The notes beneath the pieces are model-generated. The model was not told the DNA's origin, made no database searches, and worked only from the letters and a program-made list of their open reading frames with translations. A stretch of 64,000 nt of DNA from contig CM019230.1 in NCBI GenBank assembly GCA_009741485.1, forward strand, positions 6,110,377-6,174,376, read 5' to 3'. Numbering within the stretch: position 1 is the first letter of the stretch; the number at the start of each line of letters is the position of its first letter. Made by a program: the position numbers and the translations under genes. The stretch is from Malurus cyaneus samueli (taxonomy: Eukaryota > Chordata > Aves > Passeriformes > Maluridae). Below, piece by piece: positions 22,401 through 45,465 of the stretch.

Positions 22401-25400
22401 ATCGTTTTTTTTACCACTTAAAATAATTACAAGTAATCTTGATCTTCTCAACAGATCACTCAAGTTTAGTTACTTCAATTTTAGATCTAATACACACATT
22501 ACATGATTTTCACCCTTTATAGCTGCTAAATTCTCCACCACCTCTTCAAAATTAAATCTGAAATCCACAGTTTATAAGCCTGTTGTACCTAGTTAGGTAA
22601 ATAAATACATGAATAAAATCTAACTTTAAGAGACATCCAGAACAAATGTTTTTAAACAAAATTTTAGAAGTAAGCACCTAAGAAATAAAATTAGAAGACA
22701 AATCCACCTCCACAGAAACATTCTTTGGCTACCTACTAGCTTAAAACAGATTAGAAAAAATGTCTCCTATTCTCAAGATCTAGGTTTTTACCTCCAATTG
22801 ATACCTGGGTTGTTTTTTTTTTTTTTTTGCTGGCTTTGGTTTTGTTTTTCTTTAAGCAGAGTAAACATTTTGGCAATCTAAGACATTTTGGAATCTTACT
22901 TTTGTAAGATTGTTCCAAAGTAACTTAAGCACAAATGATACTTCTAAAATCTTACTTCTTATAGACAAGTAAGCAGTCTGTAACTGGAAAAAGCAACTCA
23001 GAGTGATTTGCAAAATGTAACAAAAGTTTGTATGATTGTGGCAGGAAAAACAAACTGACACATTCCAACATTCACTTATTTCTCCTCAGAACACTCATAC
23101 AAGAACATACATATTCACATGCTCAGTAAAAGCTGATTTTTCCTGTCTTTACTCCTATCCTGTTGTGGCACAGGGTAAACCAAAGAGGTTTTACTACTCT
23201 GTATGTGAATTACAGCTTTTTTTTCCTGATGATGAAATAGTTGCATCAATATCTTATACCAACTTTACTGTATATCACTGGATATTTGTGTTTAAGAAAA
23301 AAAAAATCTGACATTTTTGTAGAGCTAGAACTTTTTAAAAGCAGTCATTTAAAAAAAGCATGCATAACAGAGACAAAATTTTCCTAATCAGAAGCTTCAG
23401 AAGGAAGAGTTCCACAGCACTGCTCAAACAGGTGTTTTTAAAAACTTTCAGTAGCTACCTGCAGCCTTACAGACTGGCTGCAGATGCCACCACACCAGCA
23501 AATACATGGGGTTTGTCCCTCAGAAGACTCTGAGGGATTGTCAACCAAGCCACAAAAGAAAAAACAAAGCTCATCATTAAATGTGCAGGCTCCTTCTCAA
23601 GGTATCTTCTCATCTTGCTACAGTAATACTAACCTAATAAGTCAGAAGTCAATGACCCCAAGAAGTTACTCTAGCTATAAAAGTCCCTGATGATCACTTA
23701 ACTCTCTCTTCCCTAAGTTCTCCCCAAACCCACCCTTTCCACGCTAATATTTCTGAGCAGAAGAGCAGCAGTTACCTGCCAGAAATCTCACCTATAAATG
23801 CAGATTACACAGATGACACCAGATCTTTATTTCACCCATTTCCTGTCACAACCCTCTCAGTCCTACCCGTAACAGACCTCAAGGACAATAAACTTCCCAC
23901 AGTACAATTAGTTTCTGTTAAATCTCTATCTTGTTGCATATTTACTTAAGTTTTAGGACTTTAACTGTTTTCCTCTATCCCTGTGGAGATCAGCTCTCCC
24001 CCAGACACCGTTCTCCTGGGATCATACCTGTCGTTCACAATAGGCTTTCATTAGTTTACTAAGTGGTGTGTGCCTCTTAATCTTAAACTGCACCACAGAC
24101 CCATCTTGCCCTGCCACCTTCAGATTAATGTGGTCATTGTTTTCAGTCTTCACTCCTTCCTGTAGATGAAATAAAAAAAAAAAAACCAACACTTTTAAAA
24201 AAAGGTATGAAACAAGTTATCATTTTACCGAAGTGCAACAGGTCATTAAAAAGGAGGAAATAAAGATATTATAGTTGTTTACTGGCTTGAAACCTTGAAT
24301 TAGGAAATAAAGGTCAGTACTTTTCAGTTGAAAATTTAAAGAAAAAAAAGACATTAAAAAAATCTGATACTAGCTGTCATTCTGCAGACTGGAAATTTAG
24401 CAATGAAGAATTACCAGGCCAGGCGTTCAAAACAGAAAAAAAGGAAAAATAAAGTTATATATATCAAGGGCACAACAATGTGCAATACCAGTGTTTCCAG
24501 TGAAAAGAATTAAGCTACCTATGTTATAACTATGATCTGTTACAGCTGATTTGTATTATAACTGTGATTCCAACCAGCAGGAAGGCTCTCTCACTACATC
24601 TCAAACTTTTTCCTACCGTTTGAGGTACTTATGAAAAAAACTTTCCAGATACTTTAAAGGGCCATATTTGAAACGGTGATAAAACACGAAGCGACCCAAG
24701 TCTTCTCCTTCAGCAAACGTTTAAAAAAACCCCATATGAAGCAGCCCGACCCTCTCGGAGCGGAAAACTGCGGAGGATCAACTTCCATCTCGGTCCCTCG
24801 TGTTGTGGCCGAGGCTGAGGGCAGAGGGCCGGGGATCGGGGCTGTTCCGCTCCGGGGGTGCTCGGCACCCCCATGCCAGCTTTGTTTTTCCTCTTTTCTG
24901 CGAGCCAGGTCCCGCCATGTGCAGCCTGCGCGCGCCGCGCGCCCTCCGCCACTCCGGACTCGGTTTAAATCGTGTGGGGGAAAAAAAAGGAAGGGGGAGG
25001 GGGGAAGACATACTCAAAAAAAAAAAAAAAAAAAAAAAAAAAAGCCAACCCTCCGGCGGCGGCCGCTGTTAATTCCTGCCGTGCGCAGCGGAGCCCCCGC
25101 GGCCCCCCCGGCCCCGAGCGGGGCCGGAGGCGGCACAAAGGGCCGGACCGGCGGGACCGGAGGCAGCGCTGCAGAGGCAGGCGCGGGAGCCTGCGGCCGC
25201 GAGGAGGAGGAGAAGGAGGAAGCACAACAACCGCCTCCAGACCTGCCCTCTCCCCGCGGAGGGCGGGAAGCAGCCCGGCTCGCCCCCCCTCTCCCGGGAT
25301 CCCCCGCCGCCCCGGAGCCGCGGCCTCGGCCCCCCCACCCGCGCAGAATGGCGCGCAAAGACGGCGCGGGGCCGCGGGCCGGGGCGCCGCCTGAGGGCCG

Positions 25401-25451
25401 AGGGGCGCGGGAGCTGGGAGCGCGCGCCTCACCTGGGCTTCTTGTGGCCAT
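19416..25451 (-). CDS. SUMO2: Small ubiquitin-like modifier 2, 4 coding exons (exon 1 out of frame)
   Basis: Ubiquitin-like modifier attached to lysines of mainly nuclear proteins by the SAE1/UBA2-UBC9 pathway. Exons in transcript order are 25433-25451, 24028-24159, 20978-21049 and 19416-19478. Exons 2-4 encode the complete conserved body. The chain-forming lysine is in EGVKTEN, the beta-grasp core includes [20 protein letters not shown], and the tail QQQTGGVY is cut after GG by SENP proteases. All acceptors and donors are good. Exon 1 has a good start context and a CAG/GTGAGG donor. It is only 19 nt, whereas exon 2 starts in phase 0 and family members need 21 nt for the seven-residue N-terminus. 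As written the start codon is out of frame with the rest. An error in GC-rich sequence is my favoured explanation. Gene identity is not in doubt. Confidence 0.9.
25016..25043 (+). repeat. Poly(A) run of 28 nt in SUMO2 intron 1
   Basis: Uninterrupted A run on the plus strand, read as a T run in the SUMO2 pre-mRNA about 390 nt downstream of the first donor. It interrupts the CpG island. Confidence 0.85.
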
Positions 25452-25751
25452 GGCGAGCGGCGATGCGGGGGCGGCTCGGAGCGCGCACAAAGGGGGGGCA
25501 CAGCCGCAACGCGGCGGAGAGAGGGAGAGAGGACAAGAAGGAGGGAAGCGGGGGGGCCGGGAGCGCGCACGCACGCGCGGGGCCGCGCCTGCTTGCGTGC
25601 GCGCACCCGCCGCACTCCCCTCCCCCCCAGGCGCGTTCCCGCCGCCCATTGGGCCCCGCGCGCGGGGAGGGGCGGAGCGAGGGCCGGGCGGGGGGGGTGA
25701 GGCGGGAGGGAGGGGGGAGGGGGCGGAGGGGCGCGCGCGCGCCCCGCGGCC

Positions 25752-25761
25752 GTTACATAAC
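25752..25761. promoter_or_regulatory. SUMO2: Possible D-box (PAR-bZIP/NFIL3 site) upstream of SUMO2
   Basis: The minus strand reads GTTATGTAAC, a full match to the palindromic RTTAYGTAAY consensus of DBP, TEF, HLF and NFIL3. It sits alone in almost pure GC sequence, 301 bp upstream of the SUMO2 start codon. Function is inferred from the motif only. Confidence 0.35.
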
Positions 25762-26094
25762 GCGGCGGCGGCGGCGGGAGGGAAGGGCGCGCGCGCGCCC
25801 GCGGCCGTGCTGCCCGCGTCTGCGTGCGCGCGCCCCCGCCCCGCCCCGCGCGGCGGGGCATTGATCCCTTCGCAAGAATGGCACCGCCGGCCAGCCCATC
25901 AGCGCCCCGCACCGCGGCCCGAGCCGCGCCCTGCCCCAGCGCACCTTGCCCCGGCCATGCCCCGCATCCTTGGCCCCCTCGAATCTCAAATTCCTCAAAT
26001 CTGCTCAAAGCCGCCGGGCCGCCTGCCACAGGCCCCTTAGTGCCCCCTCGATGCCTCACACGGTCTTGTCCCCACACACCTTCCCCTAGCCATC

Positions 26095-26285
26095 CTCAGC
26101 CCCACTGATTGGGCTCCCCAGAGATCTGGTGGAGTCCCTGTCCCTGAAGGTGTTTAGGGGAAGAGTGAACCGGACACTCGGTGCCATGGTCTGGCCAACA
26201 AGGTGGTGTTGGGGCACAGGTTGGACTCACTGATCTCAGAGGCCCGTTCCAACCTCCTTGATCTTGCGGTTCTGTGATCCCCTGG
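26095..26285 (+). mobile_element. CR1 LINE, 3' end
   Basis: Recognised from the run of CR1 3' terminal phrases: a GGTGTTTAGGG-like motif, GGTTGGACTCACTGATCTCAGAGG, then TTCCAACCTCCTTGAT and the tail-like GGTTCTGTGATCC. It is a 5'-truncated copy in plus orientation, as is usual for CR1. Confidence 0.7.
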
Positions 26286-26314
26286 TCTCTGCCTCATCAA
26301 ATCTTTCCCCCCTG

Positions 26315-26438
26315 CTGTGTTCTGGAGGACACGGATGGTGCCCCTCACTGTGTTCTGGAGGACACGGATGGTGCCCCTCACTGTGTTCTGGAGGACACGG
26401 ATGGTGCCCCTCACTGTGTTCTGGAGGACACGGATGGT
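26315..26438 (+). repeat. 33-bp tandem repeat, about 3.8 copies
   Basis: The unit starts CTGTGTTCTGGAGGACACGG and continues ATGGTGCCCCTCA; copies are almost identical. The period is a multiple of three, so several frames on both strands stay open through it and give repetitive pseudo-proteins. It starts about 30 bp after the CR1 end. Confidence 0.9.
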
Positions 26439-26439
26439 C

Positions 26440-29400
26440 TGGCAGCCCCCCAAGCCCCTGGGCTGCTGCTCTGAGGGGGGTTTGTCCTGGGAGAGGTGCC
26501 ATGTCTGTGAAGGAACTGAGCCACTGCAGCACCCCAACAATTACACTACATAAATCAGAGGAAATACCTCCAATGATCTGATTTTTTGAAGTTCTTTCCA
26601 ATGGAAGGGAGGAGGAAATTCTCAGTAACTCCAGAGATTTCAAGTTCACACAAAATGGGTCCTGTGCCTTTTTTCTTCAGTGTTATACCTGCCATTATCA
26701 TTTATCAAATGTTCCTCTACATCACGTAGATGAAAAAGAAACACCACAAAAATTATCCCTGTCTGTCCCTCGGGGATGGATTTTCCAGGTGGGAATCACT
26801 CCACACCAGAGTTGCTCCCTGTGGGAACACTCTGGGTTGTGACACTGAGGTGGCTGTGTGGTCACACACCTCCTGCTCCCAGTGTAACAAAATTTCCTCT
26901 ACCATCCCAGAGATGCTTCTTGTCCAGTATAAACTGCTCGCATAGTGAAATATCAGCTGATGAGAACCTTCATTAATGGGCAGACTCGCTTTTCACTGTC
27001 AGTTCTCATCCCTCTCATCTGCCTTTGTCACGTTACTTAATGTTCCAGCTCCTCTCTTCTGAGCACAGACACAGGGATTGGATTTTTTCTGCAATTTTCT
27101 GGAAATTGCAGAAGAGTGACAGCAGAGGAAGCGGAAGCCAAACATTTATCCAAGTCCACAGTTGAGAAAATGGCACAGCCACGGCTCTACCTGAGGCAGG
27201 AGGATGGCCCAGGCAGCCACCTGAGCTTCCACAAAACGTGGGCAGTGAAGGCTTTTACTATCCCTTGTGGTCCAAAATTTAGCCTGAAATTTCATAGAAC
27301 CTTTTAGTTCTAGTATTTTTCTCCTTCTGAGTAGTCTTTATGAGTCAGTTCTGAAAAAATCCCAGGCACCAAAGTACTCACTTTGACCCGAGAAGGCAAC
27401 AGATGCTGTTTCAAATTGTGACTGGGACTCAAACAGATCCTCCTTTGAGCTCTGCTTTCCACTCCCACCTGTGTCATTTTACTCGATTTATCATCAAAAG
27501 ATCAATCAGTTGATCCTGTGCCGTTGTCTCTAAATTTAATTATGCATGCTGTTGTTTTTCTAATTATTTAAGAGGTGAGAAGTACCTGTGGCTAGAGAAG
27601 ATAGGATGCTTTTACCCAAATCCCCCTCCAAGTCCGGATGTCTCAGGCTCCTATGATCTCCCTTCTCCTTTTATTTGAGCCCTGAAGGACAGTGGGACGT
27701 GGTTTGGACCATCTCAAGTTCATCACCACTTCTAAGAAGAGCTACTTGTGAGAACAAGGAGACAAAACATCTGAATTCCCAGGTTCTTCTACCTCATCCA
27801 TGGTTTTTTCAAGCAAGACTCCAAACCTATGGGGTACTTCAGAGCACAAAAGACAAGTGGTGATTCCCAAAGCACCTTAAAATCTGTTTTTAGAGATGAT
27901 GCAACACCACAGAGAAATGTGAGGAAGGGCATCATGGGGCTGCTGTAGCATGATGGTCCTGGTTTATTTTCTTCTTGCCACTTCTTCCCCCTCCCTCCTT
28001 GAAGATCCCTGTGCTGCAGGCCCAGGAGGAGGATTTTTTGGGGAGGTGGGATGAAACTGTCCAAAGCCTGAGTGTGGCATGAAGGAACTGAAGGCAGAAA
28101 TGGCATCAAGTGAGACACACGTTAAGGCAGCATTGCAAATAGAACGAATGTGCTAAAAAAGACAGGAAAATACTCTAGATTTTATGAGAACATATGGGAG
28201 TTAGACGTGCTCAGAAAGGCTGAAAACTGCTTCAGCTGCACCGGCACTGGTCTCACCACCAATCACACAGATCCCAAATCACAGAGCAGGTTTCTACAAA
28301 CCTCATCTCTATGTGGCTTTTCTTTTACATAGCAACAGAGGAAAATCTGAGAAACTGGAGCTGACAATAATCAGTGCTAAAACCTGCAAAGGAACCGGCC
28401 AGACGGCAGCACTGGGAGCGAGCGGTGGGGGGAGAAGCCACACTGGGAACTACAAAGGCCCCACTCCTGCAGGGTCTGGGCTGCAGCAGAGGGGAGAAAA
28501 GCAAAGCTTTTTGTCCCCCGAGCTCCTCCTCTTCAATGCACCGAGCTGAAGGGAAGTCAATAGGGAAGCTTCACAGTGAGAATTCCTGAGAAATTCCATC
28601 TCTTGGAAAAAAAATTCACATGTTCTTTCTTAAAATATGTCCATGCTTTGTTTCATTCTTGTACTGCAGTTTTATAAGGAAGAAATCTAGATCTTGAAGA
28701 GCTCTTAGGCTTTATTCTCCACCCTCTTATGGAGAGAGCAGGGAACACAGGCATTCCATATATACTCCCTTCACACTGGGATTTTAGAACATGAAGATTT
28801 TTAAGGCACCAAGGCAGCTACAGGCAGAAGGTGTGTGCTCCTGCACATCAGTGAGCATTAGCCTACAAAACTACCTCCAGCCCCTTTAGAACTGGGTGTT
28901 ATTTTGCACTGAGTCCAGGGCAAGAACAGAAAGCAAACAGTAATTTGGAGGTGTAAACAAGTGCATCGAGTTACTGGCTCAGACCCTGCAGGTCTGAGTG
29001 CTTTACTCAGGCTTTGCTCTTCATGAATTCTGGCTTAGCCCTGGGAATAGAAAATACCTTTCACCTACAGCCCTGCCTGTGCTATGCCTTCCCTGTTCAT
29101 GATGCTGATAATTCCCTCTGTTTCCCAAATAGCTTCCAAACCTCCTATTTCACATGTTAGTATCTCCTACCCTCATCAGACTTTTTTTTTTTTTTCTTTT
29201 TCCTTTTTCTCCTGACTGTAAAACACACAATTTATCTTTCCTTTCCTCGCTGGACCCACAGCCTGTACTCCAAAGCCTTTCTGAGCAATATGAAGTTCCA
29301 TGCTGACACAGACATTTCCAATTCTGTTTAGTTACATGGACTGGACAGGCACAGAAGCCTCCTTGAGAGGTGAGCAGAAAGGTTTCCCTTTTATGTATGT

Positions 29401-30979
29401 GCAGAGCTCTAGCCAGTGTTCAAGAAGACTAAAAAATGTCAAGGTTTTATACTAAAACTCACCTTTCCCAAGATGATTTCCTCAGGAACCATCAATTTAA
29501 CAACACCAGATGCTGCGGATATGAAAAGCCACTGACACTTTTAGGGAGCGAGCAAAGTGGATTGCGTGTGCCAAGAGACAGCAGGAGAGGATCAAAGAGT
29601 TCCAGCTTTCAGTGTCTCTTTACACAGATGGATCTGGGAGCAGCAGAGGACACTGTCCCATCCTAGATCCACCTCCTACACGGTGGTTCCCTACACGGTG
29701 TTACGTGGATATTCTAAATATATTGTGCCACTCACAAGAAACTGCTGCGGTTATAGAGGCAGCACCTTACCCTTGAGGAGCAGGGGCAGGAGACCTCTTA
29801 TTGCCTGGTTCTTAGACATCCAGTTTTGATTTGCATTTAGAGCTGTTTCAGTGAAGTGTGGATTGGTATTTTGGATCTAGGAATGCCCACTGACATCCTC
29901 AGAAGTCTGCAGCACAGAGCAGCACCATTGTGTAACACCATAGGTGAATTTGCCTTTGTACAGCAGAGATTCAAATACAGACACATCCTCAAATAACAAA
30001 ACACATACCCTGAGCCTCAGTAAAAGACGAAGGGTTTGAAATTGATGAGTCTCTAGCTTCTCAAGCAGCTTTTTGAGCATTTATATTGTTCTACCCTGCA
30101 AAAATTCATTCCTCCTGACCTGAACAGACACTACTTCCTTTTCTCAGCATGACTGGTGATATGACATGCTCTTGCCAGAGATAACTGTTGGCTTTATTTT
30201 TACTGGAAATGATGGATGCAGCAACTGATAAGTAAAAAAGGTCAATTTAGCCATAGAGTGTTGCAGCATTTGTCATATGAGGACAGCAAATTATTTACAT
30301 TATCTTGAAAAATTAATTTTTACTGAGCGTCTCGGGAAAGCACCAGCCTGAGAGGGACTGGTTCCAGCTGTGAGACGAACAGGGCAGAACTGCTAATACT
30401 TGTCTATAAAAGTATATTGCTGAACAACTTGGTTGTTGGGAAGCACAGGCAAAAAGTGAGGATACACAGAGGTGGGAAGGAGAGCAGAATGGGAGGAGAG
30501 CAGCAGGGAGTCCTTGGTGTTTTATCACACCAGGTTATCGAGTTGAATGTCATGATAGGTGAGCTCCCAGCATTAGCAGAAAGGTGATGAGCCTCCAGCA
30601 GCCTCAGCAGGCACTTCTGCCCAGTGTCCAGGGGATATCAACCTCCACCTGGACCCTGGGGGAGTGAGGGAATGACTGAGGCACAGTGGGATTTCTTCCT
30701 GCTGCGATCCTGCTTCACTGTGACTCCTTCCCCAACCTGCGAGCAACTCACTGAAGTCACAGAGTGCATAATTTGATTTGTCAGCTTTTCAGTGAGCTTG
30801 CCCAAGAGCTCCAGAGAGCGTAGCCTTCAACATCCCAGAGGCTCCTCTGCCTGCACTGGTTTGATGTGCGTAAATAGGAGAAGCTGGTTGTTACACAGTA
30901 ATCAGTCAATGAAGTGAGCACGGTTACAATGCTGTGTGAGTGCGCAGGCAGTGAACAGATCAGACATGGTGTGGAGTAT
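26440..30979. other. Intergenic DNA between SUMO2 and NUP85, no gene recognised
   Basis: About 4.5 kb with ordinary composition and many stops. I found no exon chain, promoter or RNA gene that I could support. A pyrimidine-rich tract with a long T run lies at about 29183-29212. Short open frames look random. Confidence 0.4.
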
Positions 30980-31125
30980 CCCTCACTGGAGATATTCCAC
31001 AATGTCTGGACACAATCCTGTGCCGTGTGCTCTGGGATGACCCTGCTGAAGCAGGGAGGTTGGACCTGATGACCCATTGTGGTCCTTGCAACCAGATCCT
31101 GTGAACAACTCTGAGTCTGTGAAAT
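30980..31125 (+). mobile_element. CR1 LINE, 3' end fragment
   Basis: Contains CR1 3' end phrases such as GATATTCCACAATGTCTGGA and GGGAGGTTGGACCTGATGAC, followed by degraded tail words. It is 5' truncated and in plus orientation. Confidence 0.7.
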
Positions 31126-31235
31126 CTGACTGACCAATTGTATCACTGCACTGCACATCCAGGGCCAGCAACGCTCCCAGCCAGCACTGAATCTGTCCTG
31201 ACAAGAAAATGAGGCAGACAGTGATGGGGCACCAT

Positions 31236-31358
31236 CCATCTGTCCGTCCCTCCTTCCCATCCATCCGTCCGTCCGTCCGTCCGCCCATCCGCCCATCCGC
31301 CCATCCGCCCATCCGTCTACCCATCCGTCTACCCATCCATCCGCCCATCCGCCCATCC
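31236..31358 (+). repeat. CCRT tetranucleotide array upstream of NUP85
   Basis: Runs of CCGT, CCAT and CCGCCCAT words form an imperfect tetranucleotide and octanucleotide array. It ends about 300 bp before the NUP85 start codon, at the edge of the CpG island. It is probably length-variable. Confidence 0.85.
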
Positions 31359-31369
31359 ACTGTACCCCG

Positions 31370-31668
31370 CTGCCCGCTCGGAGCAGCCCCTGCCCGGCCC
31401 TCACAGACGGCGGCTCGGGCGGGGGGCGGTGCGGGCCGATCCCGCCCCGGTGGGCCTCGGAGCGGGCGGCGCTCGGGGCGAGCGGCGGGCCTGCCCGGAA
31501 CCGGCGGTCACTCGTGGTGTCTCGCTGTCCGTTCCGTAGCCGGGTGGGCTCCGCGGGCGGCAGCGCTGGGCCGGGCCGGGGCGCGGGCCGGGGCGCGCGC
31601 GGGCAGCGCGGGCAGCCCGAGGGGCCTCCGGGCCCCGGCGGCGGAGCGGGAGCAGGCGCGCCGCCGCC
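31370..31668 (+). promoter_or_regulatory. NUP85: CpG-island promoter of NUP85
   Basis: GC- and CpG-rich DNA directly before the NUP85 start codon with no TATA box, typical of a housekeeping promoter. The ATG lies in a strong context (GCCGCCATGG). The exact transcription start cannot be placed by eye. Confidence 0.6.
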
Positions 31669-42864
<11,196 letters not shown>

Positions 42865-42925
42865 AGACTGCAGGGTGCTCCTCTTCCCTCTGGGACTCAC
42901 TGTATATAAGCTGTTTTTTTCTAAG

Positions 42926-42931
42926 AATAAA
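42926..42931 (+). other. NUP85: NUP85 poly(A) signal
   Basis: Canonical AATAAA 62 nt after the NUP85 stop codon, followed by a T- and GT-rich stretch. It predicts a very short 3' UTR of about 85 nt. Confidence 0.75.
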
Positions 42932-42949
42932 TGTTTTGTTTTGCAGATT

Positions 42950-43294
42950 GTTTGGTTATTTGTTCTTGTCTTCCATAAACAACTTTACATAGACTTTTTA
43001 AAAACTTTTATATGAAGGAGCCGCATTAAAATGTTACAGCTTGTTCCAGGTTGGCCTGGCAGCCCTACCCTGGTGGAGTGGGCCTCACGACAGCTTTTCC
43101 TTGGGTATTATGTTTTCTTTGCCTCTAACACCCATAACTGAAATTAAGGTCTCTTCTTACACCAGTGGGGTTTTAGAAACAGCAGTTTCTCCATTTTTGC
43201 TTAGGAAGGACTTGAGCTGATGGGTTCAGTTTGAGGCTTTCCAGAACCAGCACTGCACTGCAGAAGCTGTCATGAGAAAGGGCCAGCACAGAGC
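42950..43294. other. Gap between the NUP85 and GGA3 transcript ends
   Basis: About 0.35 kb between two tail-to-tail genes. No feature was recognised. Confidence 0.5.
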
Positions 43295-45465
43295 CAGGTA
43301 GGGAAAATGATTTATTCAACATGCAGCAGCACAAACGTATTGGAGATGTATGTACAGGTAGGACTGCTGGGGATGAAGCAGGAACCTCACCCTACAGACA
43401 AGGAACATTCATAGTTTAATTTCCAAAGCAGCAGGACCGTGGCACGTGTCCGGGTGGCTGCTGCTGTTCACAGAAAGCACCTGTGCTCTCCTGCCTTCCT
43501 CCGAGTCACAGTGAGGTCCACGTGCAGGCATGGGAAGCAGTGACCCTGCTCCTCAGGACACACCACCCAGGCACTGCCCCCATGCCCACTGTGTCTAAAG
43601 TGCTGGCAAGAACATGTCTGACGCAGAAAGAATTCTCTCCTTGTCCCTTATCCCAGTCCATTGATTTACAACAGCTTTCTTTAGGATCCAAACAACAAAC
43701 CCATCCCCCTCACCTGCTTTCTACATCAGGGAACTGACAAGGCTGAGGTCTCCACAAGCTTCAGACCAGGACAAGCTTGGATTCCACCTTCAGGGGCTCC
43801 TACAGCAGCCTGGTGCCTCTGATGAGGGTCTCAGGCTTGTGAATCCCCTGTGTTTGTAATCTCTAGGGATTTTTACTCTGCAGCACAGTAAAGAAAATTC
43901 AACTATGCATAACTCCAAGCTGTGTTTTTAGCAATGGTTTTACAGGCACCATTCACTGCAGCATCATGTTCTCCTGTGGAGTTCTCCTACAAGAGGCAGG
44001 TGCCTCTTCCTGTGTACTGTTTTTTCTGTGCTGCTCTCACTCTCAGTTGGAGAAGAGCTGTTGACAGCCCTGCTGGAAATGCAGAGCTGAGTGTCCAAGG
44101 ACTGCCCAAGCACCTGTCTGTGCTTGTGTCAATGGGTGTTAAAAACTCCCATTAATTTACAACAGTCTGTCTCAGAGCTCATTGAGGCACTGCATGAGAC
44201 TGGAAACAGAAGAAGGAAGGGGCTACTGGAATCAAGTTTTGGCGATTTAAATCTTATTTCTAGGAGATTGTAGCTAAGGGATCAGCTCTTCTGTCCTGTT
44301 AGAACAGAACACTGATGTCCAGCAAATCTGCTTTCCCCTTAGTGAGGACAATTGCACTTTGCCACTTAATAAAGGGAACAAAGAAAGTAGGGCATTAGCC
44401 CAGCACATGCCCAGTCACAGCCCGAGGGAGCCTCTTCCTTCCTCTGCCTGTTTGTTCTGTTTTGGTACCCTACAGGTCTATTATTTACATCTTGTAGGTC
44501 ATTGTACTCAGCTCAATAAAACACAGTATTTGACTATACTAATAATACTGCCTGCATGAGGGGACATGAGAGGCATCTCTCCTTATCCCTGGATTCAGTC
44601 ACTGCCCCTGACTGGTGATTGTAAAGACAGTTCTGTGCTCCAGGTCTTGTCCTCCTCCAATACTGACCAGTATCTTCCAGCCCTCCTTCCTTCTCACTAT
44701 GCACTTCCTCTTTTCCCTGCACTATGGAATGCGATGGAGGCAAAAAAAATAACCAGTGTAACCATTTGCAGACAAAACTCAGCCCCAGCTGCCCCAAATG
44801 GATGCCCCAGGGTGGCAGCCAGCAGTATAAAATAAATATAACAAGTAAAGGTACAGCAGTGTGGCACACATGGAGCGAGGGGCTGCTTACACGGGCCCTT
44901 GGGAATGAAGCAGGAGGAGAGGGAAGGGAGCTGAGTGCCATATCAGTGTAAAAAAGGAAGCATTCCCTCATGGAGCAGCAGTATTGCTCACATGCTCACG
45001 GGCCCGTGTGGCACCAGGAGGTCACAGTCCCAGGGAGGGCTCTGTCAGGGCTCTGCGCTGAGCTCATGGCATCATCACCCCATGGCCTGTCGGGATCTCT
45101 GGACAGCAGTGCAGGAAAAGCCAACTACATCCCTTTCTGCTGACAGGTCTCCCCTCAAAATACAATAACTTCAAGTTTAATAGAGTGGAAGATAGAACCA
45201 GATTCACCCAGAGGTCAAGGTAAAAGCAGCCAGCACTGCCTGTCACTGGCTGCCACTCAGTTCATGCTTGGCATAAGTGTTCCAGGGCCCCTTCAACGTG
45301 GGGCACAACATTCTGGACTAAAGCTACAAGCAGAGTGGTCAGGACATGTAAACAAAGCTGAACATCACCAGTGGATAGCATGTGTGTCCCTCCCCACGGC
45401 ACATCCGTTCCAGTCCTGTGGGATCCTGCCCTGGTCCTGTCACAGTCTCTGGCAGTGTCCTAAGG
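43295..45465 (-). other. GGA3: GGA3 3' untranslated region
   Basis: Sequence after the GGA3 stop codon down to an AATAAA on the minus strand at 43311-43316, giving a 3' UTR of about 2.1 kb. The end is inferred from the hexamer. No conserved open frame is seen inside. Confidence 0.5.

Larger units (their letters stand above)
24780..26000. promoter_or_regulatory. SUMO2: CpG island and promoter of SUMO2
   Basis: Very GC- and CpG-rich block around SUMO2 exon 1, with no TATA box near the start. A CCAAT box lies on the SUMO2 strand at 25648-25652. Long open frames on both strands (to about 450 codons) are by-products of composition and resemble no protein family. Confidence 0.75.

Noticed and set aside
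24676..26077. Overlapping open frames of 370-454 codons on both strands
   Set aside because: They lie in the SUMO2 CpG island, where stop codons are rare. The products are Arg/Ala/Pro/Gly strings with no family resemblance, and one runs through the poly(A) run.
26236..26649. Frames with a repeating unit rich in Cys, His and Gly
   Set aside because: These are translations of the 33-bp tandem repeat. The period divisible by three keeps them open by default.
28313..28549. A plus-strand frame with a short C2-domain-like phrase
   Set aside because: Fewer than ten residues resemble a C2 strand. No splice borders or neighbouring exons support it.
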